Origin: Globodera rostochiensis
Lineage: Eukaryota; Nematoda; Chromadorea; Rhabditida; Heteroderidae
NCBI GenBank assembly: GCA_018350325.1
Contig: JAEVLN010000020.1
Coordinates: forward strand, 1,271,796-1,335,795
Direction of reading: 5' to 3'
Length of the DNA: 64,000 bases
In this document: positions 47,903-61,300 of the stretch, piece after piece
Position numbering within the stretch: the stretch's first letter is position 1
How the letters are laid out: each line of letters opens with the position of its first letter
Translations under genes and position numbers: made by a program
The notes under the pieces: model-generated
Told to the model about the DNA's origin: nothing
Seen by the model: the letters and a program-made list of their open reading frames with translations, nothing else
Database searches by the model: none

Positions 47903-50900
47903 GGAATTCCGCTGATTTTATGCCTTTTCGGGTCCTTTCTATGCGAGATAATATGCGATAGAGTAATAAATGTTTACACATACTTATGCAATTGAAAACA
48001 CTTCTTTATTATAAACTTTAAATTGTGTTGTATTTTAAATTGTTATTTGGTTTTTGTTTTGGGTTGGTTAGTGATGAATTTAACCACGACGCGACAAAGA
48101 TGTAATTGATAATAAATGGCCAAAATTAATTACTCATTAGGTGCATTTTGGGGGTTAATAATATTTCATTTTGTCATAAAGTGTGTGGAACGGTTTCTGT
48201 CTGTTTCCATTGATGGGAGAATAATCAATTGGGGAAGTTGTGCAAAATTCGGCTGATTGTTTCCCGGAAAATATATTCCCTTCGTATTTCTAATGGATCG
48301 TTGAGAGTTTTATTTACATACCTTTGAACTTGTGCTTAAAAGTCTAAGCTTTAACATTTACGCTTCCATAGAATCCCTCTCCGAGTCCAAAACCGGTTCT
48401 CCGCGTGTCCCGGGGGCGGGACGCCTCCCCCCCCCCCCCCCTCCGTTTCGTACAAATTTCTCCCCCCCCCCCCCCCCTCCCCCCCCCCCCTCCCCACGGC
48501 CGCTCAGTGCACACAAAGAAAGAAAAAAAGAGCAATGAGATGGATAGAAAGAAAAGGGAGTGAAGGGAGGGCAATAAATAAAATTGGGCCCAACAAAGAA
48601 TGCGTTTTTGTGGTGCAGGCTTTGGAATGTGCTCGCCCCATCCCATTGACGCCGCAGGGGCCAAAGATCGCTTTCAGAGAGAGCGGGCGATGTGCCCCCA
48701 CTAACAACCAAATCATTTTCTGCAGCAGAACGACACATTTTCCGGGGATTCTAAGGGACTCCTAAGGACTTTGTTTCTTTATAATCTTTAGGACTTTGGG
48801 TTAAGAGTCATTTTCTGATTATTCAATCCAAAAAACGAATTTTGAGTTGACGACTTTTCTAGAACTGCTTCACGCCTCGGGCATAATTTGTCATCGTCCA
48901 CAAAGAACACCTTTGCTTTCATTTTCGCCCCTTTCCCATTCCCAACCCGCCCCCGCAAAAGCAGAACAAAGGTCGTTTTGTCTGGCCCATCTCCTCAGGG
49001 GCGGCTGGTACGGCTGCCGCCACAAAAAACGCCGTCGCACCCCCCCCCCCCCCCGGGGGAGGGGAAGACGGACGGATTCGACCCCCGAGGGGAAAAGGTA
49101 CATCCGTCCTCCGTCCGTCGTCATCACCGATCCTCGTCCAATCCCTCCCCCCTCCCGACCGTCCATCATTCCAATCGGACTTTATTTTTGTAAACGATCA
49201 AATCCATGCAAAACGGAATTTGCATTTGCGTGGGCGAAGAGACTGTGCAACAAATTAGCTTCTTTTTGCATTTGAGAAGGTTTTTGCCTGAAATTTGTTA
49301 TTATTATTATTTTAAGATTAAATAATAAAACAAACCCCGCGAATTGTGTTGAAGAAATTCCAAAGTTTATATATTTACCGATTTATTCACTCTCCACTGA
49401 CTTTTGGCCTTTTCTTGTCGTCTTTTTTGGCTAAATGTCTTTGAATTTTAGTCCATTCGTCGTCGGTCAATCGTACTAAATAAATACGCGCGCGCATTTT
49501 ATATTTTGTACATAATATTTGTTTTCTTTCCCACCACCACCAGCAGCAGACAAAATGTCGTCGTATCGCAACATTCGTCAAAGTACACAATTGGCGCCGC
49601 GGAGTAAACAGAAAATATGAGAAAAAACACACACTTTCCCTGCGGGGGCGGCGCGGCGGCCCCCGCACGGCGGCGGGGCGGACGGGGGGGCGGGGATCCC
49701 CGCTTTCCCCCCCCCCGTTGCCCCCGTTGTACGGAATGGCACTGCCGCCGTCGCCGTATATAAATAAATGGGCGCGGATGGGAGGCAAATTTATTTATTT
49801 ATTTATGGCTGGCTGTGCGCGATATAATGCGCGGCAGCTGCACAATAAGCGCCGCGACGGCAGCGGTTCAGCTGCTTTTATGTCCCCTGAAGGGATTTGA
49901 TTTGGTGGCGGTTTTGGGACTTTCTTACAAAAATTTACGCGTTTCACTCAATCCATGCGATAATATTCTCTAATAATCTCCGATTCGATTTTGAATTGGC
50001 TGCCAAAGTCAGCTCAGATCATTCTGTTCACCATCCAACCCACCATTTGGCCACTTCACTGTTCAGTTCGATCACATTGATTTTATAGCCAAATAGGTAA
50101 CCATTCGTTTCCCCCGGGGGGGGGGCGTAATCATTCCCCTAAATCTCAATGGCCTTGGGCATCGCGTGGCAATCGATCAAAACTTGCAAATTTCTCCATT
50201 TTTGATTTTTGGACCAACCAACCAACAAGTGTTCAAGTTTTTTTTTTGCAAAATTTTAATCTATCAAACGTCAAAAAATGTTGTTAAAAAAGCATTATTT
50301 ATTTCGGTACAGTATAAATTTATCGTTGTATTACTCATTTTCAGCCCAGCGGTAAATTACCGAAATCCGGTAATTACTGATTTGGGTAATTACCGATTTT
50401 ACTTTTATCGATAATTACCGAAAATTCATTTGCCGCCCCCCAACTCTATTAATAACTAATAGCTAAGTTAAGTTTATGGTAACTAACCCATTTGGGACTG
50501 CGTCAGTCCTTTTACAAATCTTTCTTTATATTTATTTGTCAATCAGTCCCGACAATTTTTTTGGTCCCGGTCTCGGAATGTAGAAAATTTGTTGCCGGTT
50601 TTTGGATTGGAATTTGATGACGGTTCCCACAAATGTCGAAAATTATTAAATATTCGTCAAAATTTGTTCTTTTCTTGCCCCGCCTTAATGGAGCAATTTT
50701 TACTCCCAACCAATTTTCCGACCTTCGTCGCGAAAGTGTTGCGGACGGACGGGCGGACGAAAGCGTTTTTTACTCTCAACGCAAAAAGCCACCTTTAATC
50801 CGCCACATCCCCTCGGGGGAGGGTGAAGATTGGATGATGTTCTTTGATCCTACGCCCCAGGGGTTGGTGAATTCACCCAATCTGGGTCGGATTAAACAGA

Positions 50901-52067
50901 GAGAATTGGAAGATGGATGAGGCGCAGAGGGATGTTTGGTGGAGCTCTGCTGGACGCTTTCGCCTTCGCACCCACCCGCCCAATTTCTTCTTCCCTCATT
51001 CTCTCGAAATGAATGGTTTGTTTGGCTTGGACAACAATTTACCTAATTATGTTCACAATCCAATTAGTGTATTCTTTTTGTCGGGTTTGATCTTTCCAAG
51101 TCCCCCCCCCCTCCCCCAAACCGGCGAGGGTGAAAGAATAATCTTTTGCTTTGTCTTTTCTGATCAGATCATTGGGGGGGGGGGGTCACGGACAGATCAT
51201 TTTGACGTTGTTTCTTTTCTCTTTTCTTTCTCCTATTCCAACGCACTGCCGTCGTCAACCAGCAGTTTTTTAGTGATCATGCGGGTTCTCGTTCTCATGA
51301 AATGAAATCTCCCGACGACCATCCCCGGAGGCGCACTTTACTCTTGCTTCTCTGTCTGGTACTCTCTCACTCTCTGCCTCCTCTCTCTAAACTGAATCTT
51401 TTCTGCTCGTCTGGACTCACCGCGTTCATTTCACTCTTCGCCCCCCCCCCCCGTCAATGTTTTTGCCCCATCCCCCAAAAAATAGCTGCCGCGGCTGTCA
51501 TCGTCACACATCAGCTGATCCATCCCGGCCGCGGCCGCTTATTTGAGAGACGGCGTATCCCTTCACCCGCAAACAGAAAAGTTGCGAAACTCCCCCATAA
51601 ATATACATAATAATGTCCATGCATAAGCAGTCAAATATTTTTGCTAACCAAAATTGAAGTCCCATTAATTTCTGCTCCAAACTCTCGGGAAATGCTTCTC
51701 GAGCAGTGTTTTCATATCCAAAAAAATAATTTGTTTTCTGATTTGACATGGAACCTAAAGGTCTAAACATCGTATGAAAAAGGAAGTTAGGTTTTTTTTA
51801 AATTTCCAACCTCCAAACAATTCTCAGTCAGATTAACACTTTCGTCGGCCGGGGGGGTAGGGAAAGATTAAAAAAGAATTCTCAAGGTCAAATTACAGTA
51901 TCCTTTTTTTTCAAAAAGTGCACTTCCTTTTGTGCATTTAATCACAGGAGAGACAGAGACCATTTTATTTAAGCGATCGCCGGGCAATTCGAATTTCATT
52001 TTTTTTTAAATTTCATTTCTTCTCTCTTGTTTTTGCTTAACTTTGCTTCTCTCCCAATCGCACACAC
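47903..52067. other. Gene-poor region with homopolymers and scattered TATA-like sites
   Basis: About 4 kb with C runs at 48427-48500, 49041-49054, 49709-49716, 51104-51112 and 51442-51452, plus G runs near 50120 and 51174. CGTATATAAATAAATGG at about 49754-49770 is TATA-like. Apart from one possible small gene on the minus strand at 49387-49500, no conserved coding sequence is visible. Long Pro/Arg/Ser frames are artefacts of base composition. Confidence 0.55.
49387..49478 (-). CDS. Possible last exon of a small unrecognised gene
   Basis: A minus-strand frame RLTDDEWTKIQRHLAKKDDK, then a Lys-rich end and TGA, follows a good acceptor (TATTTATTTAG). The composition is protein-like and unlike the surrounding homopolymer frames. 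An upstream MLRYDDILSAA, with a donor within the GGTGGTGGT stretch near 49530, could join in phase to give a ~40-residue basic protein. I know no family for it. A chance frame remains possible. Confidence 0.3.
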
Positions 52068-55000
52068 GGGAGGGGCCCTAGGACGGGACTGGCCGGGAGG
52101 GGCCCTAGGACGGGACTGGCTGGGAGGGGCCCTAGGACGGGACTGGCCGGGAGGGGCCCTAGGACGGGACTGGCTGGGAGGGGCCCTAGGACGGGACTGG
52201 CCGGGAGGGGCCTTAGGACGGGACTGGCCGGGAGGGGCCCTAGGACGGGACTGGCCGGGAGGGGCTCTAGGACGGGACTGGCCGGGAGGGGCTCTAGGAC
52301 GGGACTGGCCGGGAGGGGCTCTAGGACGGGACTGGCCGGGAGGGGCTCTAGGACGGGACTGGCCTGGAGGGGCCCTAGGACGGGACTGGCCGGGAGGGGC
52401 CCTAGGACGGGACTGGCCGGGAGTGGCCCTAGGACGGGACTGGCCGGGAGGGGCCCTAGGACGGGACTGGCCGGGAGGGGCTCTAGGACGGGACTGGCCG
52501 GGAGGGGCTCTAGGACGGGACTGGCCGGGAGGGGCTCTAGGACGGGACTGGCCGGGAGGGGCTCTAGGACGGGACTGGCCGGGAGGGGCCCTAGGACGGG
52601 ACTGGCCGGGAGGGGCCCTAGGACGGGACTGGCCGGGAGGGGCCCTAGGACGGGACTGGCCGGGAGGGGCTCTAGGACGGGACTGGCCGGGAGGGGCCCT
52701 AAGACGGGACTGGCCGGGAGGGCCCTAGGACGGGACTGGCCGGGAGGGGCTCTAGGACGGGACTGGCCGGGAGGGGCCCTAGGACGGGACTGGCCGGGAG
52801 GGGCCCTAGGACGGGACTGGCCGGGAGGGGCCCTAGGACTAACCAGGACGGGAGGGGCCCTAGGACGGGACTGGCTGGGAGGGGCCCTAGGACGGGACTG
52901 GCCGGGAGGGGCCCTAGGACGGGACTGGCCGGGAGGGGCCCTAGGACTAACCAGGACGGGAGGGGCCCTAGGACGGGACTGGCCGGGAGGGGCCCTAGGA
53001 CGGGACTGGCCGGGAGGGGCCCTAGGACGGGACTGGCCGGGAGGGGCCCTAGGACGGGACTGGCCGGGAGGGGCCCTAGGACGGGACTGGCCGGGAGGGG
53101 CTCTAGGACGGGACTGGCCGGGAGGGGCCCTAAGACGGGACTGGCCGGGAGGGCCCTAGGACGGGACTGGCCGGGAGGGGCCTTAGGACGGGACTGGCCG
53201 GGAGGGGCCCTAGGACGGGACTGGCCGGGAGGGGCCCTAGGACGGGACTGGCCGGGAGGGGCCCTAGGACGGGACTGGCCGGGAGGGGCTCTAGGACGGG
53301 ACTGGCCGGGAGGGGCTCTAGGACGGGACTGGCCGGGAGGGGCTCTAGGACGGGACTGGCCGGGAGGGGCCCTAGGACGGGACTGGCCGGGAGGGGCCCT
53401 AGGACGGGACTGGCCGGGAGGGGCCCTAGGACGGGACTGGCCGGGAGGGGCCCTAGGACGGGACTGGCCGGGAGGGGCTCTAGGACGGGACTGGCCGGGA
53501 GGGGCTCTAGGACGGGACTGGCCGGGAGGGGCTCTAGGACGGGACTGGCCGGGAGGGGCTCTAGGACGGGACTGGCCGGGAGGGGCCCTAGGACGGGACT
53601 GGCCGGGAGGGGCCCTAGGACGGGACTGGCCGGGAGGGGCCCTAGGACGGGACTGGCCGGGAGGGGCTCTAGGACGGGACTGGCCGGGAGGGGCCCTAAG
53701 ACGGGACTGGCCGGGAGGGCCCTAGGACGGGACTGGCCGGGAGGGGCTCTAGGACGGGACTGGCCGGGAGGGGCCCTAGGACGGGACTGGCCGGGAGGGG
53801 CCCTAGGACGGGACTGGCCGGGAGGGGCCCTAGGACTAACCAGGACGGGAGGGGCCCTAGGACGGGACTGGCTGGGAGGGGCCCTAGGACGGGACTGGCC
53901 GGGAGGGGCCCTAGGACGGGACTGGCCGGGAGGGGCCCTAGGACTAACCAGGACGGGAGGGGCCCTAGGACGGGACTGGCCGGGAGGGGCCCTAGGACGG
54001 GACTGGCCGGGAGGGGCCCTAGGACTAACCAGGACGGGAGGGGCCCTAGGACGGGACTGGCCGGGAGGGGCCCTAGGACGGGACTGGCCGGGAGGGGCCC
54101 TAGGACGGGACTGGCCGGGAGGGGCCCTAGGACGGGACTGGCCGGGAGGGGCCCTAGGACGGGACTGGCCGGGAGGGGCTCTAGGACGGGACTGGCCGGG
54201 AGGGGCTCTAGGACGGGACTGGCCGGGAGGGGCCCTAGGACGGGACTGGCCGGGAGGGGCCCTAGGACGGGACTGGCCGGGAGGGGCCCTAGGACGGGAC
54301 TGGCCGGGAGGGGCCCTAGGACGGGACTGGCCGGGAGGGGCCCTAGGACGGGACTGGCCGGGAGGGGCCCTAAGACGGGACTGGCCGGGAGGGCCCTAGG
54401 ACGGGACTGGCCGGGAGGGGCTCTAGGACGGGACTGGCCGGGAGGGGCCCTAGGACGGGACTGGCCGGGAGGGGCCCTAGGACTGGCCAGGACGGGAGGG
54501 GCCCTAGGACGGGACTGGCCGGGAGGGGCTCTAGGACGGGACTGGCCGGGAGGGGCCCTAGGACTGGCCAGGACGGGAGGGGCCCTAGGACGGGACTGGC
54601 CGGGAGGGGCCCTAGGACTGGCCAGGACGGGAGGGGCCCTAGGACGGGACTGGCCGGGAGGGGCCCTAGGACGGGACTGGCCGGGAGGGGCCCTAGGACT
54701 GGCCAGGACGGGAGGGGCCCTAGGACGGGACTGGCCGGGAGGGGCTCTAGGACGGGACTGGCCGGGAGGGGCCCTAGGACGGGACTGGCCGGGAGGGGCC
54801 CTAGGACGGGACTGGCCGGGAGGGGCCCTAAGACGGGACTGGCCGGGAGGGCCCTAGGACGGGACTGGCCGGGAGGGGCTCTAGGACGGGACTGGCCGGG
54901 AGGGGCCCTAGGACGGGACTGGCCGGGAGGGGCCCTAGGACGGGACTGGCCGGGAGGGGCTCTAGGACGGGACTGGCCGGGAGGGGCCCTAAGACGGGAC

Positions 55001-55133
55001 TGGCCGGGAGGGCCCTAGGACGGGACTGGCCGGGAGGGGCTCTAGGACGGGACTGGCCGGGAGGGGCCCTAGGACTGGCCAGGACGGGAGGGGCCCTAGG
55101 ACGGGACTGGCCGGGAGGGGACCTAGGACTGGC
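52068..55133 (+). repeat. 27-bp GC-rich minisatellite array, about 113 units, with higher-order repeats
   Basis: The unit contains GGGGCCCTAGGACGGGAC followed by TGGCCGGGA, 27 bp. Variants include CTCTAGG for CCCTAGG, CTAAGACG for CTAGGACG, a unit lacking one G (GGGAGGGCCCTAGG), and hybrids such as AGGACTAACCAGGACGGG and AGGACTGGCCAGGACGGG. The same ordered set of variants recurs 997 bp later: the CTAAG variant at 52701/53698, the AGGACTAACC variant at 52838/53835, and GGCTGGG at 52873/53870. Segments of about 37 units have therefore been duplicated. Because 27 is divisible by three, a 233-codon frame (GGALGRDWP repeated) runs through the start. It has no start context or homologue I recognise. 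Confidence 0.97.
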
Positions 55134-57719
55134 TACCGGACGGCGGCATATAACTCATGCATTTTCGGGGGGTATTTGCCATCTCTCCTCCTTTCTTTCA
55201 CCTCATTTCTTTTCGTTCTTTTCTTTCTGTTTGTGTGTCTGCTCAACGCTATTTCGCCTGTCCACCATCTCTGCCGTTCTCTAGTGTATTTTACCTCCAA
55301 AAAACATTCTTTCGTCCGTCCGCCCATTTCATTCACTTTTCTGCTCCCTAATGAAAGCCCTCCAATGTGTGCTGTGCGCCTTGCCAGTTTCCTCTTTCCT
55401 TCGCAATTCGTCAAATTTTGGCCTTAACCCATTGGGTCGGTCGTCTGCTGCTTAAGGAAATGCCAAGAAATGAGTGAATGTGCCGTGCCAATCCCCTGCA
55501 GGCTTACCAGCTTATCAGAAACTAATGCACCTTCTAAGATCTACGAATTCTTTATTACCTCCTTCCTGCTCATTGCCATCGTCCTAATCATCCGTTAATC
55601 ATCCTCCCCCCTCAAAAAGCACATTTTGTCCACAACCACGCATAAACATCCATCCGTCCCCTCGGGGGTCGTCTGTGTGTTTGAGTGTGGGACACGAATG
55701 TTGCATTATTCGCATCGGGTTGCTTTGCGATTAGCACGGTCTTCCCCACCTTTTCGCCTTTCTTCTCTAAACACTAAACATTATTCCGTTTTTTGGCCGT
55801 TTTGGCCTTGAAAATGCGGGCGAAGATCGTCCCGTTTCTTTCTCAAATCGCCCGCCCCCGGGGGGATGGACGTTGTTCAATTTATCCGTCCGTTGGTCCC
55901 TTCCCAAATTGATTCATTTATCTGCCACCGAAAGAGCGATTTGGTCCCGAACTTTGAGAGGAGATAAGCTGTGGAAGTCGAAGCTGCGTAACTCATTTCA
56001 ACACCAACGAAATCAAACAATTGGCACTATTCTAAAGAGAAGCGAAAAGGCAAAGCGATCAGACAAACCGAAAAAGCGTTCCGGAAAAGTTACTGCTTTC
56101 TGCTGCTTATTCGTACAGCTTTGGCCTTTACTCACTGATGAAAGGGCATTTGCTTATCAGTTCGTTGTTCTCTTCTCGCATTTGTAACGTAACGTCTTAT
56201 GCAATTAGCTTGGGTATGAAGTGCCCCCCCGGCGTTTATTTTATTCTTTCCCTTTTAATGGGCGGGGGCTCTCTGAAAAGGGACCCGCGAATAATCACAC
56301 AAACATAAAAGAACAAATTGATTAGCAATCGATAATGCTACAAAAAAATGAATGAATGAATTGCACAGCGTAAAGGGAGAAACCGGCTTCACTTTCAACC
56401 GATTCAATTCATTTCTGGCCAATCTTTATTTTACAGGGGCCAATGATAATTTTACTATTTTTGGGCGAAATTCGACAAAAGGTCCGGTAAGCAAACATCG
56501 GACAGGACAAAGCTGCAGAATGAGTAATTTAATACGGGTTTCGATCTCAAAATTAAGCAGCAGCAGAATGTGAAAAAAGCAGCATCAAAAAGCGAAACGA
56601 CGACAAAAGGTCCGGACAAAACGACGAAATGTCCGGTAGTGAGGAAAAGGACAAAATGACCGGTCGCACAAATCGGACAAAATATCCGAAAAACATTAGC
56701 AAATTACTGCATAAAGACATTCCATGCTCGTTCCGCAGCTGGCAAGTGGTTTTGTCCCTTTTTTGCTTACCGAAATCGAATACCCTGAATTTAATACAAT
56801 TTAAAAAGTTAATCGTTCTGACATTTTCAAAAACCGTTTAAATGCAAAAGCTTTATTTGGCTCTTAACGATTAGAGCTCGGAATTTTGAAAAAGCCGGGC
56901 CGTTACGGCACTTCAAAGATCGCTGGCTGGCGCCCAGTTGAACGACTCCGTTCAGAAGATAACTTTTAATGTTTTTAGTCTCACAAAGGCACAAATCCGT
57001 TGAGGAGGCCATAACTGAGAGTCGATTTAGTAATTACTAAATTCATAATTTTAAATCGTTTCATTTTTTGCAGATTTTAGAAGACGAAATTCCGCACACT
57101 CCCACAAACCGACGCCTTTTTAAATAATGGAAAAATTCCTTCAAAACCTTTAAAAAGTAAAAAGAAATTTGACCACAAATTAATCCCTCCCAATTCTTTG
57201 GCATCGAAATTCGCGTCAAATACTTCGGCCAGCGACCATTTTTCTTACTGGTATGAATCACTCCAAACGATAAAATCCTTCCGACCATAAATTTTCGCTC
57301 ACAAAGTTTTTGAAGTTGTCTTTATTTTGTTTGTTTGCTGCACATTTTTGGTTTAATCACCAAACGATGACTCACTCACTCACTTTACATCCCCCCAAGG
57401 GAAAAACGATGACTCAGCTTTTTCCAGAAAATGGGGCGGTCAAAAATCATTAAAATCCTTCGATTTGCCCAATACATATAAACTTTTCGCTCTTTAATAT
57501 TTCCATTTCAGCCCAGCGTAACAAATGATGGCACGCATTGGAGTAATGATTGGTCATCAAATTCCCTAAACTGCCAATGTGTCAGGTGGCGCCATTTGTC
57601 GTGGGTTTATTTTGAACTTTTTTGGATTGTCCGCGAAGTGCCAAATTAGCGGAAATGAGAATTTAAGTAACAAATTAGCAGTTAATTTGGTCCCCTTCAT
57701 CTCTTTACAAATCTATGAT

Positions 57720-57861
57720 TTTTATTTTCTCTCTCTCACTCTCTCTTTCTCTAAATCTGTTTTCTCTCTCTTTCTCTAAAGCTATTCTCTCCTCTCTCTT
57801 TCTCACACTCTCATTCTCTATATCTCCTTCTCCTTCTCTCTCTCTCTCTCTCTCTCTCTCT
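57720..57861 (+). repeat. CT-rich microsatellite
   Basis: Pyrimidine-rich simple sequence dominated by CTCTCT and CTTTCT. The last 25 bases (57837-57861) are an almost pure CT repeat. Confidence 0.92.
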
Positions 57862-58312
57862 AATTCTTGTTCGTGATCCGATTTAAAATTTAATCTGTTT
57901 GAACTTTCTAATGCGAATTAATAGCGATATGTATTTGAGTCTCTCTAGGTTTGTTGGACTTTCCTTACACCCAATGGCCCCTATTTCTTATGCCCACTGC
58001 TCTGGTTCCGCATTCCTTGGATTTTTTAAAAATTCCGAAATTTGGGGGGGGGGGGATTATTCCGCTTCCTCGTCTTCTCGCGTTTTTCTCGAGATGGTCC
58101 CCCAATAGTCCGTCCACCGCAGGCCCTCGGGGGCTTCCCATCCCGAGGGTCCTTTCCCCCGAGCATAACACTCAACTACCCCCCCCCCCCTCTCCCACCC
58201 GCGGAGCGGTGCCGGTCCGTCCCTGTCGCGCTCGCGGCGGTCATCGCCCAGAATTTATGTATTGGTTTGGAGCGCAGAGAAAGGGAAAACATAAAAGTTG
58301 ATGGATTGTTGA

Positions 58313-58355
58313 AGAGAGAGAAAGGAGAGAGAGAGAGAGAGAGTGTGAGAGAGAC
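58313..58355 (+). repeat. GA microsatellite
   Basis: Purine-rich GAGA repeat (58328-58342 nearly pure), about 450 bp beyond the CT tract and of opposite strand composition. The two could pair in a transcript, but no element boundary is visible. Confidence 0.85.
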
Positions 58356-61300
58356 AACACATTAGAGAAGAGAAGGTTTTGGATGAGAAAAAGCAGTAAA
58401 GAAGCAGGACAGTAAACGAAAGAGGGGAAGCGTACATTATTAGTGAGCCCCTCCGGGGATAGTGTGGACTCTCGCTTCCCTCCATCTCTAACACAGCTGC
58501 CCTCACAACATTCTGTGTGCACTCACCGTCTTTCGTTTCTCTCTTTCCCTCTCAACACTCTACACTCTCTCTCCGTGTTTTTGTTATTTTCTGTTTTCTC
58601 TTATTTTCGAGAACCGATTCAACCCCACCCCCCCCCCACCCCCCAACCTAACGACACAAACAATTTCGAAAGCCATGAGCCAATTTGGCTTCTGGCTAAT
58701 TTACGACATCCTCCAGAATGAATACGGCGGATTGAATGATGGAAACACTGGAAAAGCTTTTAGAACATAGATCCGGAATGCTAATCCTTCTGATGACATG
58801 CATTGTGTTGCGAAAATCTCTCTCTTTTACAACTCAACTCAACTGGATCATCGGCGGATGATCGCCATTCTTCCGGCCCCCCAAATCTGGATGTCAAATG
58901 TACCTTCCCTCCCTTTATGCCCACCCGCGAAAGTCCCCCCCCCCCCAGGGCACAATCAGCTGATTCTTCCCTTCCTAAAACCACCAATTCGTACGCTCGC
59001 CTTGCCGCTGCTGTCACATCACATCAGTCGCACTCATTGCTCGCTCTGTCCACGGCAAAAATCTTTCATCATCATCATTCTGTGTGTACGCCTTTCTTTT
59101 CCACCCCCCCCCCCCCCCGAGGCAGGCGCATGACCATCCCCGCTTTCCCGTCACCGCATTCTCGACTCTCTTTGACCTGTCCCCGCTTCCCCGTCCTTCC
59201 CCGCGCCCGTTGCCCTCCACCAACCACTTCTTCGCAGCATTTATATTCTCTGTCATGTCAGTAGTTCCACTCTCGGCCCCTCTGTTGCCCAAATGAGAGG
59301 GGGGGGGGACCTTGTTTTTCAGCCGCAAAGGCGGGCTGGCATAATTCCAGCACCTTCTCCACTCTTTTAAGCGTGTTGATGATGCGTTCGTGTATATTTC
59401 TAATCCCGAAATTTGTCCCATGCTCGAGAATGGCGCTTCTCCTCGAAAAGTTTTTGCTTCAAATAGATGGCTCATTTCTCTGTCAAATGGCGGGCAATTC
59501 TTTGTTATCTTTAAAATTGCAATGCAAATTTCAAAAGCACAATGACGTCAATGTCAACGCTCCAATTTGCCCACAACTTTAGCGTCACCAAAGACCAAAG
59601 TTGGCCCATTTCATAAGAAACGACCCCCGAGCGGCGGTTGAGCTCTCTCTTCTTCATTCTCTTTGTCATGTCAATTTGTCCCCAAATTAAGGCCCATTTT
59701 CTTTCATTTGATTTTTTTGGCCCCCAATAAATCAGGCAAAATTCGACCTCCACCAAATTCTTCCCATCCATTTCGTCGTGTTTCCCAAGTGGCACTGGGC
59801 GGCACCCGAGGCGATTTGGCGGGTTTGGGGGGGGGGAGGGAGTGGGGGAGGGCGAGGAGCACTGGCTGGATGATGCGATGACCTTCCCCCGGAGGCCTTT
59901 TCGTCAATGTGATTGGGTTTTTGGCGGTCCAAACGCGCAAAATGTGTTGTCGTCGGCCGGCGCGCCGTTTGGGCGATTGCCAACGCCCAACGGTTTCTCC
60001 ATCCATATAAATGCTCCCCATCCCAAACACAAATTTCGTCACATCCCTCGAGGGGAAGTTTCGTTGGTTTAGTCACTCTCCTCACAACATTACAATGGAC
60101 CGGTCACAAACCGTGTTTCCATATATGCGATCATTGTCATTCATAATCTACTGCATTCATTATTCCAATGATCGGCTCAGATCACAACAAAGCATCAGAC
60201 CAACTTATAATCGGACAATGTCACAGGATTAAGCCCCCCCCCCCTCTGAACCCCCCCCCCCCTCTCCGCCTCTCCTCCGACCCTACCATACAGTGCATTT
60301 GGGATTTGAATTATGTTTAGCACCATCGACCTTCTCTTAAATTATCAAACTGCCAAAATCTTGAAAATCAATTTGTTCAGAAAAACCAAAACTCATTCCA
60401 CCAATGTCCTCCGTCCCACCCCACCCACTCTCCATGATGATGATCTTTACACTAAATCAGGGGGAGAAAGAATATTCTTCTCTACTTCTTCGATGGATGT
60501 TGTGTAATGACGCCTTTAGACAGACCCACCCGTATTGGGTTGTCCCATGATTAATGGAGGAATTGCCCCCACCCCGGAGGGGGGGGGGGGGGGGGGAACA
60601 TGAGGGATTTGCATTCTTTTGCCTACGGCCATTCTTTTCTTTTTCAAGCACCCCCTAGCGATCTAAGCACATAAATTGGCTTTTCTCCGGACGGACCAGT
60701 GACAACGAAGACCAACACAAGCAGCAGCTACATAGACCCACCCGTTTCTTGTTCTCCCCGTCCTCCGCTCTTCGCTTCCAATTTCAATTCCCCCGTTTCC
60801 TTTTTTCGTCCCCCCCCCCCCGTCTCTCCTTATTCCTCCTCTCCCTCTCCCCCACTCATTTCCCCCCCCCCCATCCCTCCCCATTCAAACACACACAACA
60901 TCATCTTGGATGAGTGTCGTTCTCGTCCGAGACACGCCGACCCACCCGCACCGGGCGGGCGTTGGCTCTGAGCCAAGCACGGGAGCGGACGAATGAATAA
61001 ATGGTGGACATTGTCCTTCCCCCTTCCCCTGCGGGCTCGTTTTCCCCGTCCAATACTCATTTGCTGCTGCTAGCCATTGCCCACCCACCCACCCCCTCAC
61101 TGCATCCCCGGAGGGGTCGGTGCCTGTCCGCGCCGGCCTCCGCATTGCCCTGGCGGCCTTCCCCTCCGCCCCATCTCATTCTCACATCCACCACACACAC
61201 AGCAGCTGAAAGAGTGAGTATGGGACTACTGAGTGCACTTTGTGCTGAGTGAGTGAGTGGTCGAGCCAACAGCACAAAAAAGACTATACACAACACATCC

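Noticed and set aside
52068..55133. CRISPR array
   Set aside because: Units are contiguous 27-mers with no unique spacers, in an intron-rich animal genome; it is a minisatellite.
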